A stretch of 64,000 bases of DNA from an uncultured Ruminococcus sp. (GCA_905202255.1 CAJKRH010000003.1:1-64000), one strand, 5' to 3'. Counted from the first letter of the stretch, positions 42,739 through 51,900 are shown. Program-made: numbers and translations. The notes: generated by a model from the letters alone, not told the origin.

Positions 42739-43058
42739 GTCATCACTTCCCGATACCTTGCGGTATTTTATGAGAAGATAAGAGAACCTGAAATCCCCCG
42801 CCATAGACGAATTGACCGGGCATTTTGATTGCTTTTGCGAAAAATTACGAAAAAAGCTGATGTCGCGGTGTTTTTCGTCATCGACCAACTTCTAACAAAA
42901 ATCTAACGGCTTTTTTAGAAATTTCATTAGAAGTCCGCGAAAAAAGCCTTTTTGAATTGCGATTTGGCAGTCCGCCGACTGTGTCTGCACGGAGTGATAC
43001 AAAAGCAAAAATCATCTGTATCTCTGTGCATACAGTCCGAAGCTCGGACTGCTTTTTT
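42739..43058 (+). other. Left-end region of the element with attenuator-like hairpins
   Basis: No gene seen. CAGTCCGA (43033-43040) pairs with TCGGACTG (43044-43051), followed by C and six Ts, a plus-strand terminator. GCAGTCCG (42967-42974) can alternatively pair with CGGACTGC (43045-43052), and an imperfect long helix joins 42977-43000 with 43018-43037. These mutually exclusive folds look like an attenuator, though no plus-strand gene follows directly. Confidence 0.5.
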
Positions 43059-43063
43059 GCGAA

Positions 43064-44263
43064 TTACAGCTGCTCCGAAAGCAGAAAATCCGCCAGATGA
43101 ACGATCCGGATACCGTTCTCAATTCCCGTGTCCATTTCGTTCAGCGTCACCACATATTTCGGATAATGATCCTTGATCTCCATCAGATTCCCGACCTCGC
43201 GGTCGGAATTTTCCGGCAGCTGCACGCAGACCTGCACATACACCCGCTCGTCGCGGCGGTTGGCAACAAAGTCGATCTCTTTCGTGTTGTTCTTCCCGAT
43301 GAACACCTCATATCCACGCCGTTTCAGCTCCAGATAAACAATGTTCTCCAACACCCCGTCCAGCATTTTTCTGTTGTATCCGAGCAGAGCGTATTTGAGG
43401 GACACATCCGAAAGGTAATATTTTTCCTGCGTTTTCAGAATGCTTTTCCCCTGCAGATCATACCGTTCGCACGGATAGATGATAAACGCCTGCTCCAGCC
43501 AGCGCAGATAGTTATAAATGCTCTCCACTGAAATCGTGCGATGCTCGCTTTTCAGAAAGGTCGAGATGGAGTTTGCGGAAAAGGTCTTGCCCATGTTTTC
43601 CACGACAAATTTCACCACGCGGTCGAACAAGTCCTGCCGGTTGATACGATGGCGTTTGACAATATCGCGCGACACCACCGTATGATAAATGCCGTCCACA
43701 ATCTGATAGGCAGACTGTGCATCGTAGTTGCCGAGAGCAACAATCGGGAATCCGCCGAAGCGGATATATTCGTCCAATAACTCATTCCGTGACAGCTTAC
43801 TGTCTGTCTTAAAATCAAGATATTCGCAGAATGACAAGGTATAGACCGGAATCAGAATATACCGCCCGGTCAGATAGGTGGAGATTTCGCTTGACATCAG
43901 CTTGGAATTGGAACCGGTCACATAAATATCGGCGCGCCCGCCCTCCAATAGACTATTGACCGCCTTCTCCCAGCCGGGAACCTCCTGAATCTCGTCAAGC
44001 AGCAGGTAATAACGCCCCTCGCCGGTCATTGCAAAAGTCAACTCGTCGTACATCTGCTTTGCCGTGATATTTTCGGGGACATCCATTTCGGTGTATTTTT
44101 TCAAAATGATGCGGTCGTCACCGACACCGCGCTGTTTAAGCTCTTCTCGGATCATCTCAAAAATCGTGGATTTCCCGCTGCGGCGCACTCCCGCAAGGAT
44201 TTTCACAAGTGGCTGATCGATAAAAGGTCTTACCGCTTCCACATAATCGGGTCTGAATATCAT
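43064..44263 (-). CDS. AAA-type ATPase of the DUF4143 family
   Basis: A 399-residue protein. Residues 20-160 are the ATPase core: Walker A LAGVRRSGKST, Walker B YYLLLDEIQEVPGWE, sensor VTGSNSKLMSS. From about 200 comes the DUF4143 region, and the C-terminus (GYEVFIGKNNTKEIDFVANR) resembles a PD-(D/E)xK-like nuclease fold with E-I-D-F. These proteins are common in anaerobes, poorly characterised and often mobile. Own promoter at 44286-44314. It is convergent with element-left sequences and divergent from a truncated relative at 44424. Confidence 0.88.
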   Translation of the reverse strand: MIFRPDYVEAVRPFIDQPLVKILAGVRRSGKSTIFEMIREELKQRGVGDDRIILKKYTEMDVPENITAKQMYDELTFAMTGEGRYYLLLDEIQEVPGWEKAVNSLLEGGRADIYVTGSNSKLMSSEISTYLTGRYILIPVYTLSFCEYLDFKTDSKLSRNELLDEYIRFGGFPIVALGNYDAQSAYQIVDGIYHTVVSRDIVKRHRINRQDLFDRVVKFVVENMGKTFSANSISTFLKSEHRTISVESIYNYLRWLEQAFIIYPCERYDLQGKSILKTQEKYYLSDVSLKYALLGYNRKMLDGVLENIVYLELKRRGYEVFIGKNNTKEIDFVANRRDERVYVQVCVQLPENSDREVGNLMEIKDHYPKYVVTLNEMDTGIENGIRIVHLADFLLSEQL

Positions 44264-44285
44264 AAAATCGCCCCCTTTCTTTTAT

Positions 44286-44314
44286 AGTATACCATAAAAA
44301 ATGAAAATAATCAA
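44286..44314 (-). promoter_or_regulatory. Promoter of the DUF4143 ATPase gene
   Basis: Minus strand TTGATT (44309-44314), 17-bp spacer, TATACT (44286-44291). Confidence 0.6.
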
Positions 44315-44423
44315 GTAGTTTTTCGGTTTTGACCTTAAAAACATATAGACATAAAGCACTTTATAAAATTCCCGATTTTTTTGCGGTTTGCCGCATTTAT
44401 TTCTTGCAGGAGGTGTTTTGACC

Positions 44424-44516
44424 ATGAAAATCATGCGCTCGCAGTACTTGATTCAGCTTATCAAAAAGATGCACAACGGTCGTGTAAAAATCATCACGGG
44501 AATCCGCAGGCGTTGA
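44424..44516 (+). pseudogene. N-terminal scrap of a second DUF4143-type ATPase
   Basis: Thirty codons after a good site (GCAGGAGG): begins MKIMRSQYLIQLIKKMHNG and continues VKIITGIRRR then TGA. KIITGIRR is the start of Walker A in this family; the sequence breaks off exactly where CGKS should follow. A different lineage from the intact gene next door. Confidence 0.65.
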
Positions 44517-44628
44517 AACCTATTTTTCGTATTTTGAAGATGCTTTCTTGCTACAAAATCCCTACGGTAAAGAAAGTGTTTATCCCATCACCACCTGAAA
44601 CAAATTAAATAACTAACGATAACGCCAC

Positions 44629-44663
44629 ACAGCCCCTTGATTCAAAAAGGATCAAGGGGCTGT
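44629..44663. terminator. Terminator-like hairpin
   Basis: Perfect 13-bp stem ACAGCCCCTTGAT with ATCAAGGGGCTGT, nine-base loop. Same stem sequence as in 33383-33420, so probably a recurrent terminator in this genome. Confidence 0.6.
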
Positions 44664-45463
44664 TGTTATCTCGCCACACGCCCCAAATTCGGGCGCGTGA
44701 CGGCTTTCTGATTTGCGTGCGGGAAAACGCTCCTCCGAGCCATTCAAAGCAGACACAGGCGATTCCAGCGGGCGTGCGAGGGGGATGCGGCACATAGTAT
44801 GATTTCAATGTGTTGCGCCTCAGACTTGAATCGATTATCGGCAGTTATACAATGGATTTCACGAGTATTTTCAAGGGTCGATTTTCAAGCGGGAGAAAGG
44901 CAGTGCGTCAAACGCCCTGCCGGATTCACAGCGGACGGCAGAGCCGACCGCATTTTCTCGCGTTTTGACCGCATTTGCTCGTTTTTTTGCGCATATCGGT
45001 TAGAAGAAGGCAGTGTGTCAAGCACGCGTATAATCGCGGAATCGGTGTGTCAACCATACGCATGATTCCGCAAAACAGGCGGATTTTTCGCTTGGTTGCG
45101 GGCGTTTCCCGTGTGTCAGGTATACACACAAAAAAATCAATATCTCTGCAACCAAGGGGGTAGTGTTTGTATCAGGTGAACCATGGGTGGGTTCACCATG
45201 AACCCCCAATGTAAACTATACAAGAGAAAGAATATATAGAAAAACAGAAAAAGAACAACAAAGAGAACGCCCGTTTCTCCGTTGCGCCGCGAATCGTTTC
45301 CTGAGTGCGCCGACGGGAATCGGCCGATCCGGTTTTCTTTTTCTGCTTTTTCTTTGTCCGAAAAAAGATTTCGTGAAAGATATTTTTTGATTCGATTATC
45401 AAAGCTAAGAGAGTGCCGACCGTTTTTCTGCAAAAAAGTTTGATAATTTTTTCGTCCAAACGC
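44664..45463. other. Gene-free region with short direct repeats (possible origin or transfer site)
   Basis: No ORF with a credible start was found in 800 bp. Four copies of GTGYGTCA occur at 44903-44910, 45013-45020, 45045-45052 and 45111-45118, the first two within a longer shared GGCAGTGYGTCAA. A 15-bp repeat GACCGCATTTNCTCG occurs at 44946-44960 and 44967-44981, exactly 21 bp apart. A palindrome GGTGAACC-N7-GGTTCACC lies at 45175-45197. This density of same-strand motifs suggests binding sites for an initiator or recombination protein. Confidence 0.5.
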
Positions 45464-45489
45464 GAAAAAAGTGTGGAATATAGGGTGAG
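45464..45489 (+). repeat. Iteron-like repeat, copy 1 of 4
   Basis: Core AAGTGTGGAATAYAGGGTGA, here with T in place of C in the middle. Followed by a small hairpin (GAACTTT/AAAGTTTC). Confidence 0.8.
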
Positions 45490-45536
45490 AGGAACTTTCC
45501 CTGAAAAAAAGTTTCCGCCGACAGGTTGTAAAATCT

Positions 45537-45562
45537 GAAAAAAGTGTGGAATACAGGGTGAG
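45537..45562 (+). repeat. Iteron-like repeat, copy 2 of 4
   Basis: Core AAGTGTGGAATACAGGGTGA, 73 bp after copy 1, followed by a perfect AAGTTTTTT/AAAAAACTT hairpin. Confidence 0.85.
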
Positions 45563-45595
45563 GAAGTTTTTTCAAAAAACTTTTCGCTCAAACCA

Positions 45596-45621
45596 CAAAA
45601 AAGTGTGGAATACAGGGTGAG
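45596..45621 (+). repeat. Iteron-like repeat, copy 3 of 4
   Basis: Identical core, 59 bp after copy 2, followed by the same ACTTTCCCTG...AAAGT hairpin as after copy 1. Confidence 0.85.
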
Positions 45622-45667
45622 AGGACTTTCCCTGAAAAAAAGTTCCCACTGAAGGGCTATCAAACCC

Positions 45668-45693
45668 GAAAAAAGTGTGGAATACAGGGTGAG
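45668..45693 (+). repeat. Iteron-like repeat, copy 4 of 4
   Basis: Identical core, 72 bp after copy 3, at the end of the repeat block and 20-30 bp before the structured region upstream of the MobC-like gene. Confidence 0.85.
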
Positions 45694-45719
45694 GGGAAAA
45701 ATAATCCTCCGGGTTCATT

Positions 45720-46140
45720 GACAACCGAATAAAGGGATACCGAGGTAGCATCCCGCCTTGCCCGAAAGGGCGAGCCGCCGGGACCGGGCGCCATGACCTC
45801 ACCTATCGGGTGAGCGAGCGATCAACCGTGTTGCCGGACCGACCGATAAACAGCATCGGCGGCAGGCGATGACAGAGGTGCGGAACAATGATACTTCTGC
45901 GAAAGCAGCCCGCGATTTGCATGCGGGATACGGGGGTTACGGGCTGGAACTCTTATGTCCGCGACACTGTATATGATCCTCGTTTCCGTGAAAATAGTCA
46001 CGGAATAGATGCTGCGAGGTACTCGGTATCTCCCCTGTGGGCAACGGTCTGCGCCGTCTGACGACTGCGCTCTCCGTTGCCCCATCGCCGGGGCTGATAT
46101 AAATACGGCGATACAAAAAATAAGTTGGGAGGACAAAAGT
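45720..46140 (+). other. GC-rich structured region before the MobC-like gene (oriT or structured RNA candidate)
   Basis: No gene is seen in 420 bp. Many hairpins are: GCCC-GAAA-GGGC and CTGC-GAAA-GCAG with GNRA loops, CTCACC/GGGTGAG, CCCGC/GCGGG, TTCCGTG with CACGGAA around 45987-46009, and GGGCAACGG (46039-46047) with CCGTTGCCC (46074-46082) enclosing another stem. Base composition differs from the AT-rich repeats before it. Position just upstream of a mobilisation-type gene favours a transfer origin; a noncoding RNA is also possible. Confidence 0.45.
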
Positions 46141-46449
46141 ATGATCTCCGAAAAAAACAGAACACGAAACCTGACCATCACCCTGCGCGTTACATCGTCG
46201 GAGCGAGAACTTTTCCTCCGCGGCGCAGAGAAAAGAAACATGACGCTGACGGATTTTCTCGTCAGTGCCGCGCTCTATAAACCAAGTCACGCCATCAAAG
46301 AATGCAAAGCCATTCTCAAAAAACTGAATGAAGTGCAGGCAGAATTGCTCCGAGCCGAGTCCGACCATCCCGATTATGCGGATGTGCTGGCGGCGCAAAA
46401 GGAGCTGTATCAGTTGCTTTTTCTGCTTGCAAGAAAGGAAACGATATGA
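46141..46449 (+). CDS. Ribbon-helix-helix DNA-binding protein, MobC/DUF1778-like
   Basis: A 102-residue protein. NRTRNLTITLRVTSSERELF at 5-25 and NMTLTDFLVSAAL at 38-50 form the strand-helix-helix of RHH proteins with MobC or DUF1778 character. The rest is a coiled-coil-like helix. GGAGG lies nine bases before the ATG. In mobile elements such proteins help a relaxase melt oriT, but no relaxase is encoded in the window; an antitoxin-like repressor is an alternative. The excisionase start lies inside its 3' end (overlap of 4 bases). Confidence 0.7.
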   Translation: MISEKNRTRNLTITLRVTSSERELFLRGAEKRNMTLTDFLVSAALYKPSHAIKECKAILKKLNEVQAELLRAESDHPDYADVLAAQKELYQLLFLLARKETI

Positions 46450-46748
46450 ACATACAAACCGAAATCAAGCCCTGCCTTGCGGATTATCCCGACGCTCTCA
46501 CCGTGGTTGAAGTCATCGCTATCCTTCGCGTCAGTCGGAAAACGGTGTACGAGTTGATCAAAGACGGGCGCATCAAAGCGGTCAAGGTCGGACGCAGTCA
46601 CCGCATCGCAAAGGAGAATCTCATCGAATTTCTGAACCCCGCCGCGGCACATTCGAACCCCGGTTGTGTTCTTTCTGATAACAATCGGGAAAAGGTCTGG
46701 ACTTGCGAACAACAGTGTGGTATGTTGTGTGTTGCGCGGACAGCGTAA
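46446..46748 (+). CDS. Excisionase-family DNA-binding protein (Xis)
   Basis: A 100-residue protein whose residues 16-60 are an excisionase/MerR-like winged helix: LTVVEVIAILRVSRKTVYEL, IKDGRIKAVKVGRSHRIAKENLIEFL (core IKAVKVGRSHRI). The tail after residue 65 is unusually Cys-containing and may be unstructured. It starts in an ATGA-type overlap with the RHH gene and ends 27 bases before the integrase. With the integrase it should drive element excision. Confidence 0.85.
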   Translation: MNIQTEIKPCLADYPDALTVVEVIAILRVSRKTVYELIKDGRIKAVKVGRSHRIAKENLIEFLNPAAAHSNPGCVLSDNNREKVWTCEQQCGMLCVARTA

Positions 46749-46775
46749 AACCAAAAGCACAAGGAGAAAAGCATC

Positions 46776-47978
46776 ATGCCACAAGCAAAAAATCATCTGA
46801 CCGCCAGCACGCAAGCCAAGAACGGAAGCCTCTATGCGGTCATCCAGTACAAGGACGAGAACGGAAAGCGGAAAAACAAATGGAAGTCCCTCGGGCTGAA
46901 AGAAGGAGCTTCCAAAGCCAAAATCAACGCCGCCATGCGCGAGGCGGTCAATGACTTCGAGAAAGAGCTGACCGAAATTCTTACGCGCTCACAGAATCCA
47001 GATGCGGATATGCCGGTCTTCGAGTACATGGTCAAATGGCTCGGCAGCGTCCAGCCGAGCCTGCAAATCAACACCTATCGCAGTTACCACAACATGATCT
47101 ACGGCAGAATCAAACGCTACTTCGGTCCGAAACCCATCACCATCGCAAGCCTGCGCCCGAACCAGATCGACGAGTTCTATCAGTCCATCTTCGATGAAGG
47201 CATGGTCGCCAACACGGTCATTCACTATCACGCAGTCATGCGCCGCGCGTTCCAGCAGGCGTACAAGAAAGAAATCCTCTCTGCCAATCCCTTTGACCGC
47301 GTGGAACGCCCAAAGAAAAACAAATTCTTCGGTCAGAATCTCTCGGAAGAAGAACTGCTGACACTGCTCAGTCTCGCAAGATCGGAAGCCATCTACCCGG
47401 CAATCATCCTTGCAGGGTGCATGGGACTGCGACGGAGTGAAGCACTCGGCATGCGGTGGTCACGCATTGACATGGAGAAGCGCGAGGTTCTGCTCGACAC
47501 CAAGGTTGTAGAAGTCGAGATTGACGGCGAGAAAATTCTCAAACCGATTGAGGAAATGAAGAACTCCAGCAGTCGCAGAAGCCTGCCGATCCCCGCGCCG
47601 GTCTATGAAATGCTGGTCGAACAAAAGGCACAACAGGACCTCTACCGCCGTATGTTCAAGGGCAGTTACAACCGCGCATACGACGATTATGTGTGCACGG
47701 ACAAGCTGGGCAACCTTCTGACACCGCGATATGTCACGCTCCGCTTCTCGCAGGTGCTTGAGAAGAACGGCATGCGGCACATCCGCTTCCACGACCTGCG
47801 ACACACCTTCGCCAGCATTCTCATCAACAAGGACATCCCGCTGTTCAATGTATCGAAATACCTTGGTCACTCGGACATCAGTACAACGGCAAATATCTAT
47901 GCGCACCTGGACAAGAGCGGAAAAGACATCAGTGCGGAAACCATCAGCGCGCTGTTTGATGATCGGCATCACGACTAA
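46776..47978 (+). CDS. Tyrosine-recombinase integrase of the element
   Basis: A 400-residue integrase. The N-terminal arm-binding region (NGSLYAVIQYKDENGKRKNK, about 13-33) and SAM-like core-binding domain (about 85-180) lead to the catalytic domain: CMGLRRSEALGMRWSRID (first Arg), HIRFHDLRHTFASIL (His-x-x-Arg and the following His), LGHSDISTTANIYAHLD (His/Tyr nucleophile in IYAH). All catalytic residues are present. AAGGAG precedes the start. Target is presumably tRNA-Ser(CGA), since tRNA-Ser pieces bound the element. Confidence 0.93.
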   Translation: MPQAKNHLTASTQAKNGSLYAVIQYKDENGKRKNKWKSLGLKEGASKAKINAAMREAVNDFEKELTEILTRSQNPDADMPVFEYMVKWLGSVQPSLQINTYRSYHNMIYGRIKRYFGPKPITIASLRPNQIDEFYQSIFDEGMVANTVIHYHAVMRRAFQQAYKKEILSANPFDRVERPKKNKFFGQNLSEEELLTLLSLARSEAIYPAIILAGCMGLRRSEALGMRWSRIDMEKREVLLDTKVVEVEIDGEKILKPIEEMKNSSSRRSLPIPAPVYEMLVEQKAQQDLYRRMFKGSYNRAYDDYVCTDKLGNLLTPRYVTLRFSQVLEKNGMRHIRFHDLRHTFASILINKDIPLFNVSKYLGHSDISTTANIYAHLDKSGKDISAETISALFDDRHHD

Positions 47979-48011
47979 TCGTGGTGCCGATTTCTGATAG
48001 GGGGTGAGTGC

Positions 48012-48548
48012 ATGGAACAGATCATCAGCGCGGATGCGGCAAGAGCGTACCTGCATATATCCAAACGAAAATTCCTGTTTATGCTGCAAAACGGCTATAT
48101 CCGATACGAGGACAACGGCAACAAAACGCATCGGTACTCATTGCGGATGTGCGATGTGGAAGCCCTGCGGAAGGAAATGACCGATCATCCCGAACGCTTT
48201 GCCGACCTGAATGGGCGGTTTACGGCGCAAAGAAACAAGCCGCCGACACCGACCATTGTACTGTCGCAGGAGGAAGCGAGAAAGTTACGCGAATACATAG
48301 CAAAATGTTGGAGCAAATATCCCGATGCCTTGCCAAGCAAGCTGGCGGCAGAGCTGACCGGCTTGACGGTGGGAACGCTCAATCGCTACGTGGCAAGAGG
48401 CAACATCTTCGGTGCGGTGGTCGGCGGAAAAGTGCTGATCAGCAAGCAAAGCCTGATCGGACATATCGCCTCTCCGGAGACGGCGCGCAAAGTCGGGACA
48501 GAGCAACTGCGAAATTTGCTTGCAGGGTATAAAAAAGAGAAAAAATAA
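48012..48548 (+). CDS. Element-borne DNA-binding protein, paralog of 39548-40063
   Basis: A 178-residue protein with two helix-turn-helix-like parts: residues 5-50 (ISADAARAYLHISKRKFLFM, then GYIRYEDNGNKTHRYSLRM) and 105-160 (AAELTGLTVGTLNRYVARGN, VVGGKVLISKQSLIGHI). Both look like excisionase/MerR-type motifs, so it may be a second recombination directionality factor or a regulator. It follows the integrase by 33 bases. A truncated copy lies 8.5 kb to the left, outside the 42.7 kb attachment site. The terminator starts right after the stop. Confidence 0.75.
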   Translation: MEQIISADAARAYLHISKRKFLFMLQNGYIRYEDNGNKTHRYSLRMCDVEALRKEMTDHPERFADLNGRFTAQRNKPPTPTIVLSQEEARKLREYIAKCWSKYPDALPSKLAAELTGLTVGTLNRYVARGNIFGAVVGGKVLISKQSLIGHIASPETARKVGTEQLRNLLAGYKKEKK

Positions 48549-48597
48549 AGAGCAAAGGAATGGTCTTGAGATGTTCTCAAGGTTGTTCCTTTGCTCT
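48549..48597 (+). terminator. Terminator ending the integrase transcript
   Basis: AGAGCAAAGGAA and TTCCTTTGCTCT with an inner CTTGAG/CTCAAG stem, followed by TTTG. Homologous to 40066-40110; it insulates the defence operon. Confidence 0.75.
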
Positions 48598-48706
48598 TTG
48601 CCAGCAACTTGACAAAAACAAACCACTTACTAAACCTTGTGTCTTCAATTTCGAACATGAATTTCGCATTTGCAAAGTCAAATTTCGACATTATGCTTTC
48701 CACCAC

Positions 48707-48735
48707 TTGTTTTTCTGCAGCAAATATGATATAAT
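48707..48735 (+). promoter_or_regulatory. Promoter of the composite defence operon
   Basis: TTGTTT (48707-48712), 17-bp spacer, TATAAT (48730-48735), about 25 bases before the XRE gene's TTAGGAGT site. It is the only clear promoter found ahead of the eight-gene unit. Confidence 0.65.
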
Positions 48736-48765
48736 ATAATGAGTCTATTGGGTTAGGAGTAAAAC

Positions 48766-48993
48766 ATGAGTGTGAGTTACAAAAAGCTGTGGAAGCTATT
48801 GATTGATAAGGACATGAAGAAAAAAGATCTCCAGTTGGCTACCGGTCTCAGTTCTTCAACCATTGCAAAAATGACAAAGAACGAATCGGTCAATACAGAA
48901 GTGCTTGTCAAAGTCTGCACGGCGCTCGGCTGCGATATAGGCGACATTATGGAAGTGATTCCGGATATCAAATCTGACACGGAGAAACGCTAA
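48766..48993 (+). CDS. Small XRE-family repressor
   Basis: A 75-residue Cro/CI-type protein: KKLWKLLIDKDMKKKDLQLA, SSSTIAKMTKNESVNTEVLVKVC, GCDIGDIMEV. Essentially just a helix-turn-helix domain, like YozG. First gene of the defence operon; its stop overlaps the ATG of the helicase (TAATG), so it is likely an autoregulator setting expression of the locus. Confidence 0.88.
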   Translation: MSVSYKKLWKLLIDKDMKKKDLQLATGLSSSTIAKMTKNESVNTEVLVKVCTALGCDIGDIMEVIPDIKSDTEKR

Positions 48994-51900
48994 TGGAACT
49001 TATCGATAATATCAACAAAACATTGAAAGATGACCTGGCAGATTCGATACACAGCGGGAGTAAAATATCCATTGCCGCAGCTTGCTTTTCGATATACGCC
49101 TTTCAAGCGTTAAAAGATCAACTTACACAAATAGATGAGCTGCGTTTTATTTTCACCTCCCCGACATTCATCGCCGAGAAAGCCAAAAAAGAACGCCGGG
49201 AGTTTTATATTCCTCGCCTTACGCGAGAAAGAAGCCTTTATGGAACGGAGTTTGAAATAAGGCTACGCAATGAGTTGACTCAAAAAGCCATTGCTAAAGA
49301 ATGTGCAGATTGGATCCGAGCGAAAGTTACTTTCAAATCCAACATCAGTGATAAATCCATCCAAGGGCAATTAGTGGTTGACGATGCAGGCTATACACCA
49401 ATCAATGGCTTTACGACAGTTGAACTCGGCTGCGAAAAAGGAAACGCAATGAACACAACCATCGTAAAAGATGCTTCTCTTGCTAAAACGCTCTTGGCAG
49501 GATTTAATGATATTTGGTCTGACAGCAAATTGCTTCAAAATGTGACAGACGAAATTATCGATAGCATCTCCACTGCTTACAACGAGAATTCACCCGAATT
49601 CATCTACTTTGTAACGCTCTATAATATCTTCAACGAATTCCTTGAAGATATTTCAGAAGATGTTTTGCCGAATGAAGCGACCGGATTTAAGGAAAGTAAA
49701 ATCTGGGGAATGCTTTATAACTTCCAAAGGGATGCTGCATTGGCGATTATCAATAAACTTGAAAAGTTCAACGGATGCATCCTGGCAGACAGCGTGGGAT
49801 TGGGCAAAACCTTCACCGCACTGGCGGTTATTAAGTACTACGAAAACCGCAACAAATCGGTTCTCGTCCTCTGCCCTAAAAAACTGGCGAACAACTGGAA
49901 CACCTATAAGGATAACTATGTCAATAATCCAATCGCCGCTGACCGTCTTCGCTATGATGTGCTTTATCATACTGACCTGTCGAGAAACCACGGTTCCTCC
50001 AATGGTTTAGACTTGGATCGCTTGAACTGGGGCAATTATGATCTGGTCGTAATCGATGAATCACACAACTTCAGAAACGGCGGGAAATCCGGCGGCGATT
50101 CGGAAAAAGAAAACAGATATCTCCGACTTTTGAACAAAGTCATCAGAACAGGTGTAAAGACCAAGGTTTTAATGCTCTCGGCAACGCCGGTAAACAATCG
50201 TTTTAATGATTTGAAAAATCAGCTTGCGCTTGCTTATGAGGGTAATTCAAACCTGATCAACGAAAAACTGAACACCAAAAGCACAATTGAGGAAATATTC
50301 CGTCAGGCTCAGCGGGCGTTTAACACATGGAGCAAACAAGATCCTCGCAGCAGAACCACCGAAAGCCTCCTGAAAATGCTGGACTTCGATTTCTTTGAGG
50401 TACTGGATTCTGTTACGATTGCCCGTTCAAGAAAGCACATTGAAAAATACTATGATACCGCAGATATCGGTTCTTTTCCGGAAAGGCTTAAGCCAATTTC
50501 CTTGTATCCGCCACTGACAGATCTGCGCAGTGCGATCAACTATAACGAAATATTTGAGCAGCTGATGCTTTTGAATCTTGCAATTTATACTCCATCCCAC
50601 TACATTCTCGACAGCAAAAAAAGCAAATACGCTGATTTGTTTGACGATGAAAAGGTTAATGTGGGCTTTACACAGGCGAACCGAGAGCAAGGCATCAGGC
50701 GTTTGATGGCAATCAACCTGATGAAACGAATGGAAAGCTCCGTCGCATCGTTCAGACTCACATTGAGCCGGATTGACAATCTGCTGAAAACAACGATATC
50801 AACCATTGACAGCTTCAATCAGTATTCCGATACCAACGTCAATCTGGAAGACATCTCTCAGCTGAACGATTTTGATCTTGATGACCAAAACGATGATGAA
50901 CTCTTTTCTTTCGGGAAAAAGGTCAAAATCAATCTGAGCGATATGGACTATACATCATGGCGCAGAGATCTTGCAAAGGACAAAGAAACCATTGAACTTT
51001 TGACTGTCATGGTTGCTGATATTACACCGGAGCATGACAGCAAATTGCAGGAGCTTTTCAGAGTTCTCTCAAATAAGATTGAGCATCCCATCAATGACAA
51101 TAATCGAAAGGTTATTATTTTCACCGCATTTTCTGATACCGCAGAGTACCTTTATGAGAATGTGAGCAGGTTTGTTCTCCAAAACTATCATTTGAACACC
51201 GCAATGGTAACAGGCTCGGTTGACGGCCGTTCAACCGTTCCTCGTCTGCACTGCGATATGAATACCGTGCTGACTTGCTTCTCTCCGATCTCTAAAGATA
51301 AAGAACTGCTGATGCCCGGTGATACGACAGAAATAGATGTGCTGATTGCAACCGACTGTATTTCCGAAGGTCAGAACCTGCAGGATTGCGACTATCTCAT
51401 CAATTACGATATTCACTGGAATCCCGTTCGCATCATTCAGCGGTTCGGGCGTATCGACCGTATCGGAAGCCGCAATAAAGTCATTCAGCTGGTAAACTTC
51501 TGGCCAAATGTTACACTTGACGAATATATAGACCTCAAGGCACGTGTTGAAACCCGTATGAAGATCGTTGATATGACCGCAACCGGAGACGACAACATAT
51601 TGCAAGAAGAAAAGTCCGATCTGGAATACAGGAAAGCACAATTGAAGCGCCTCCAGGAAGAAGTCGTTGATATCGAGGAAATGTCCTCCGGCATCTCCAT
51701 CATGGATCTGGGCTTAAATGAATTCCGGCTCGACCTGCTGGAATATGTCAAAGCAAATCCCAATCTTGACAAAACACCGTTCGGACTTCACGCCGTAGCC
51801 GCTTCAAATGATGAATGCCCTCCGGGCGTTGTGTTCGTGCTGAAGAACCGATCAAACAGCATCAATATCGACCACCAGAATCGGCTGCATCCGTTCTATA

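Noticed and set aside
45464..45693. Possible CRISPR array
   Set aside because: Only four repeats, unequal spacing, spacers that themselves contain related hairpins, and no cas genes.
45018..45802. Minus-strand open frames through the iteron-like repeats encoding repeated LTLYSTLF segments
   Set aside because: The repetition follows from the DNA repeats, starts lack ribosome binding sites and frames overlap each other; treated as noncoding.
45720..46140. Retron or group II intron
   Set aside because: Structured sequence is present, but no reverse transcriptase gene or domain V-like hairpin was found nearby.
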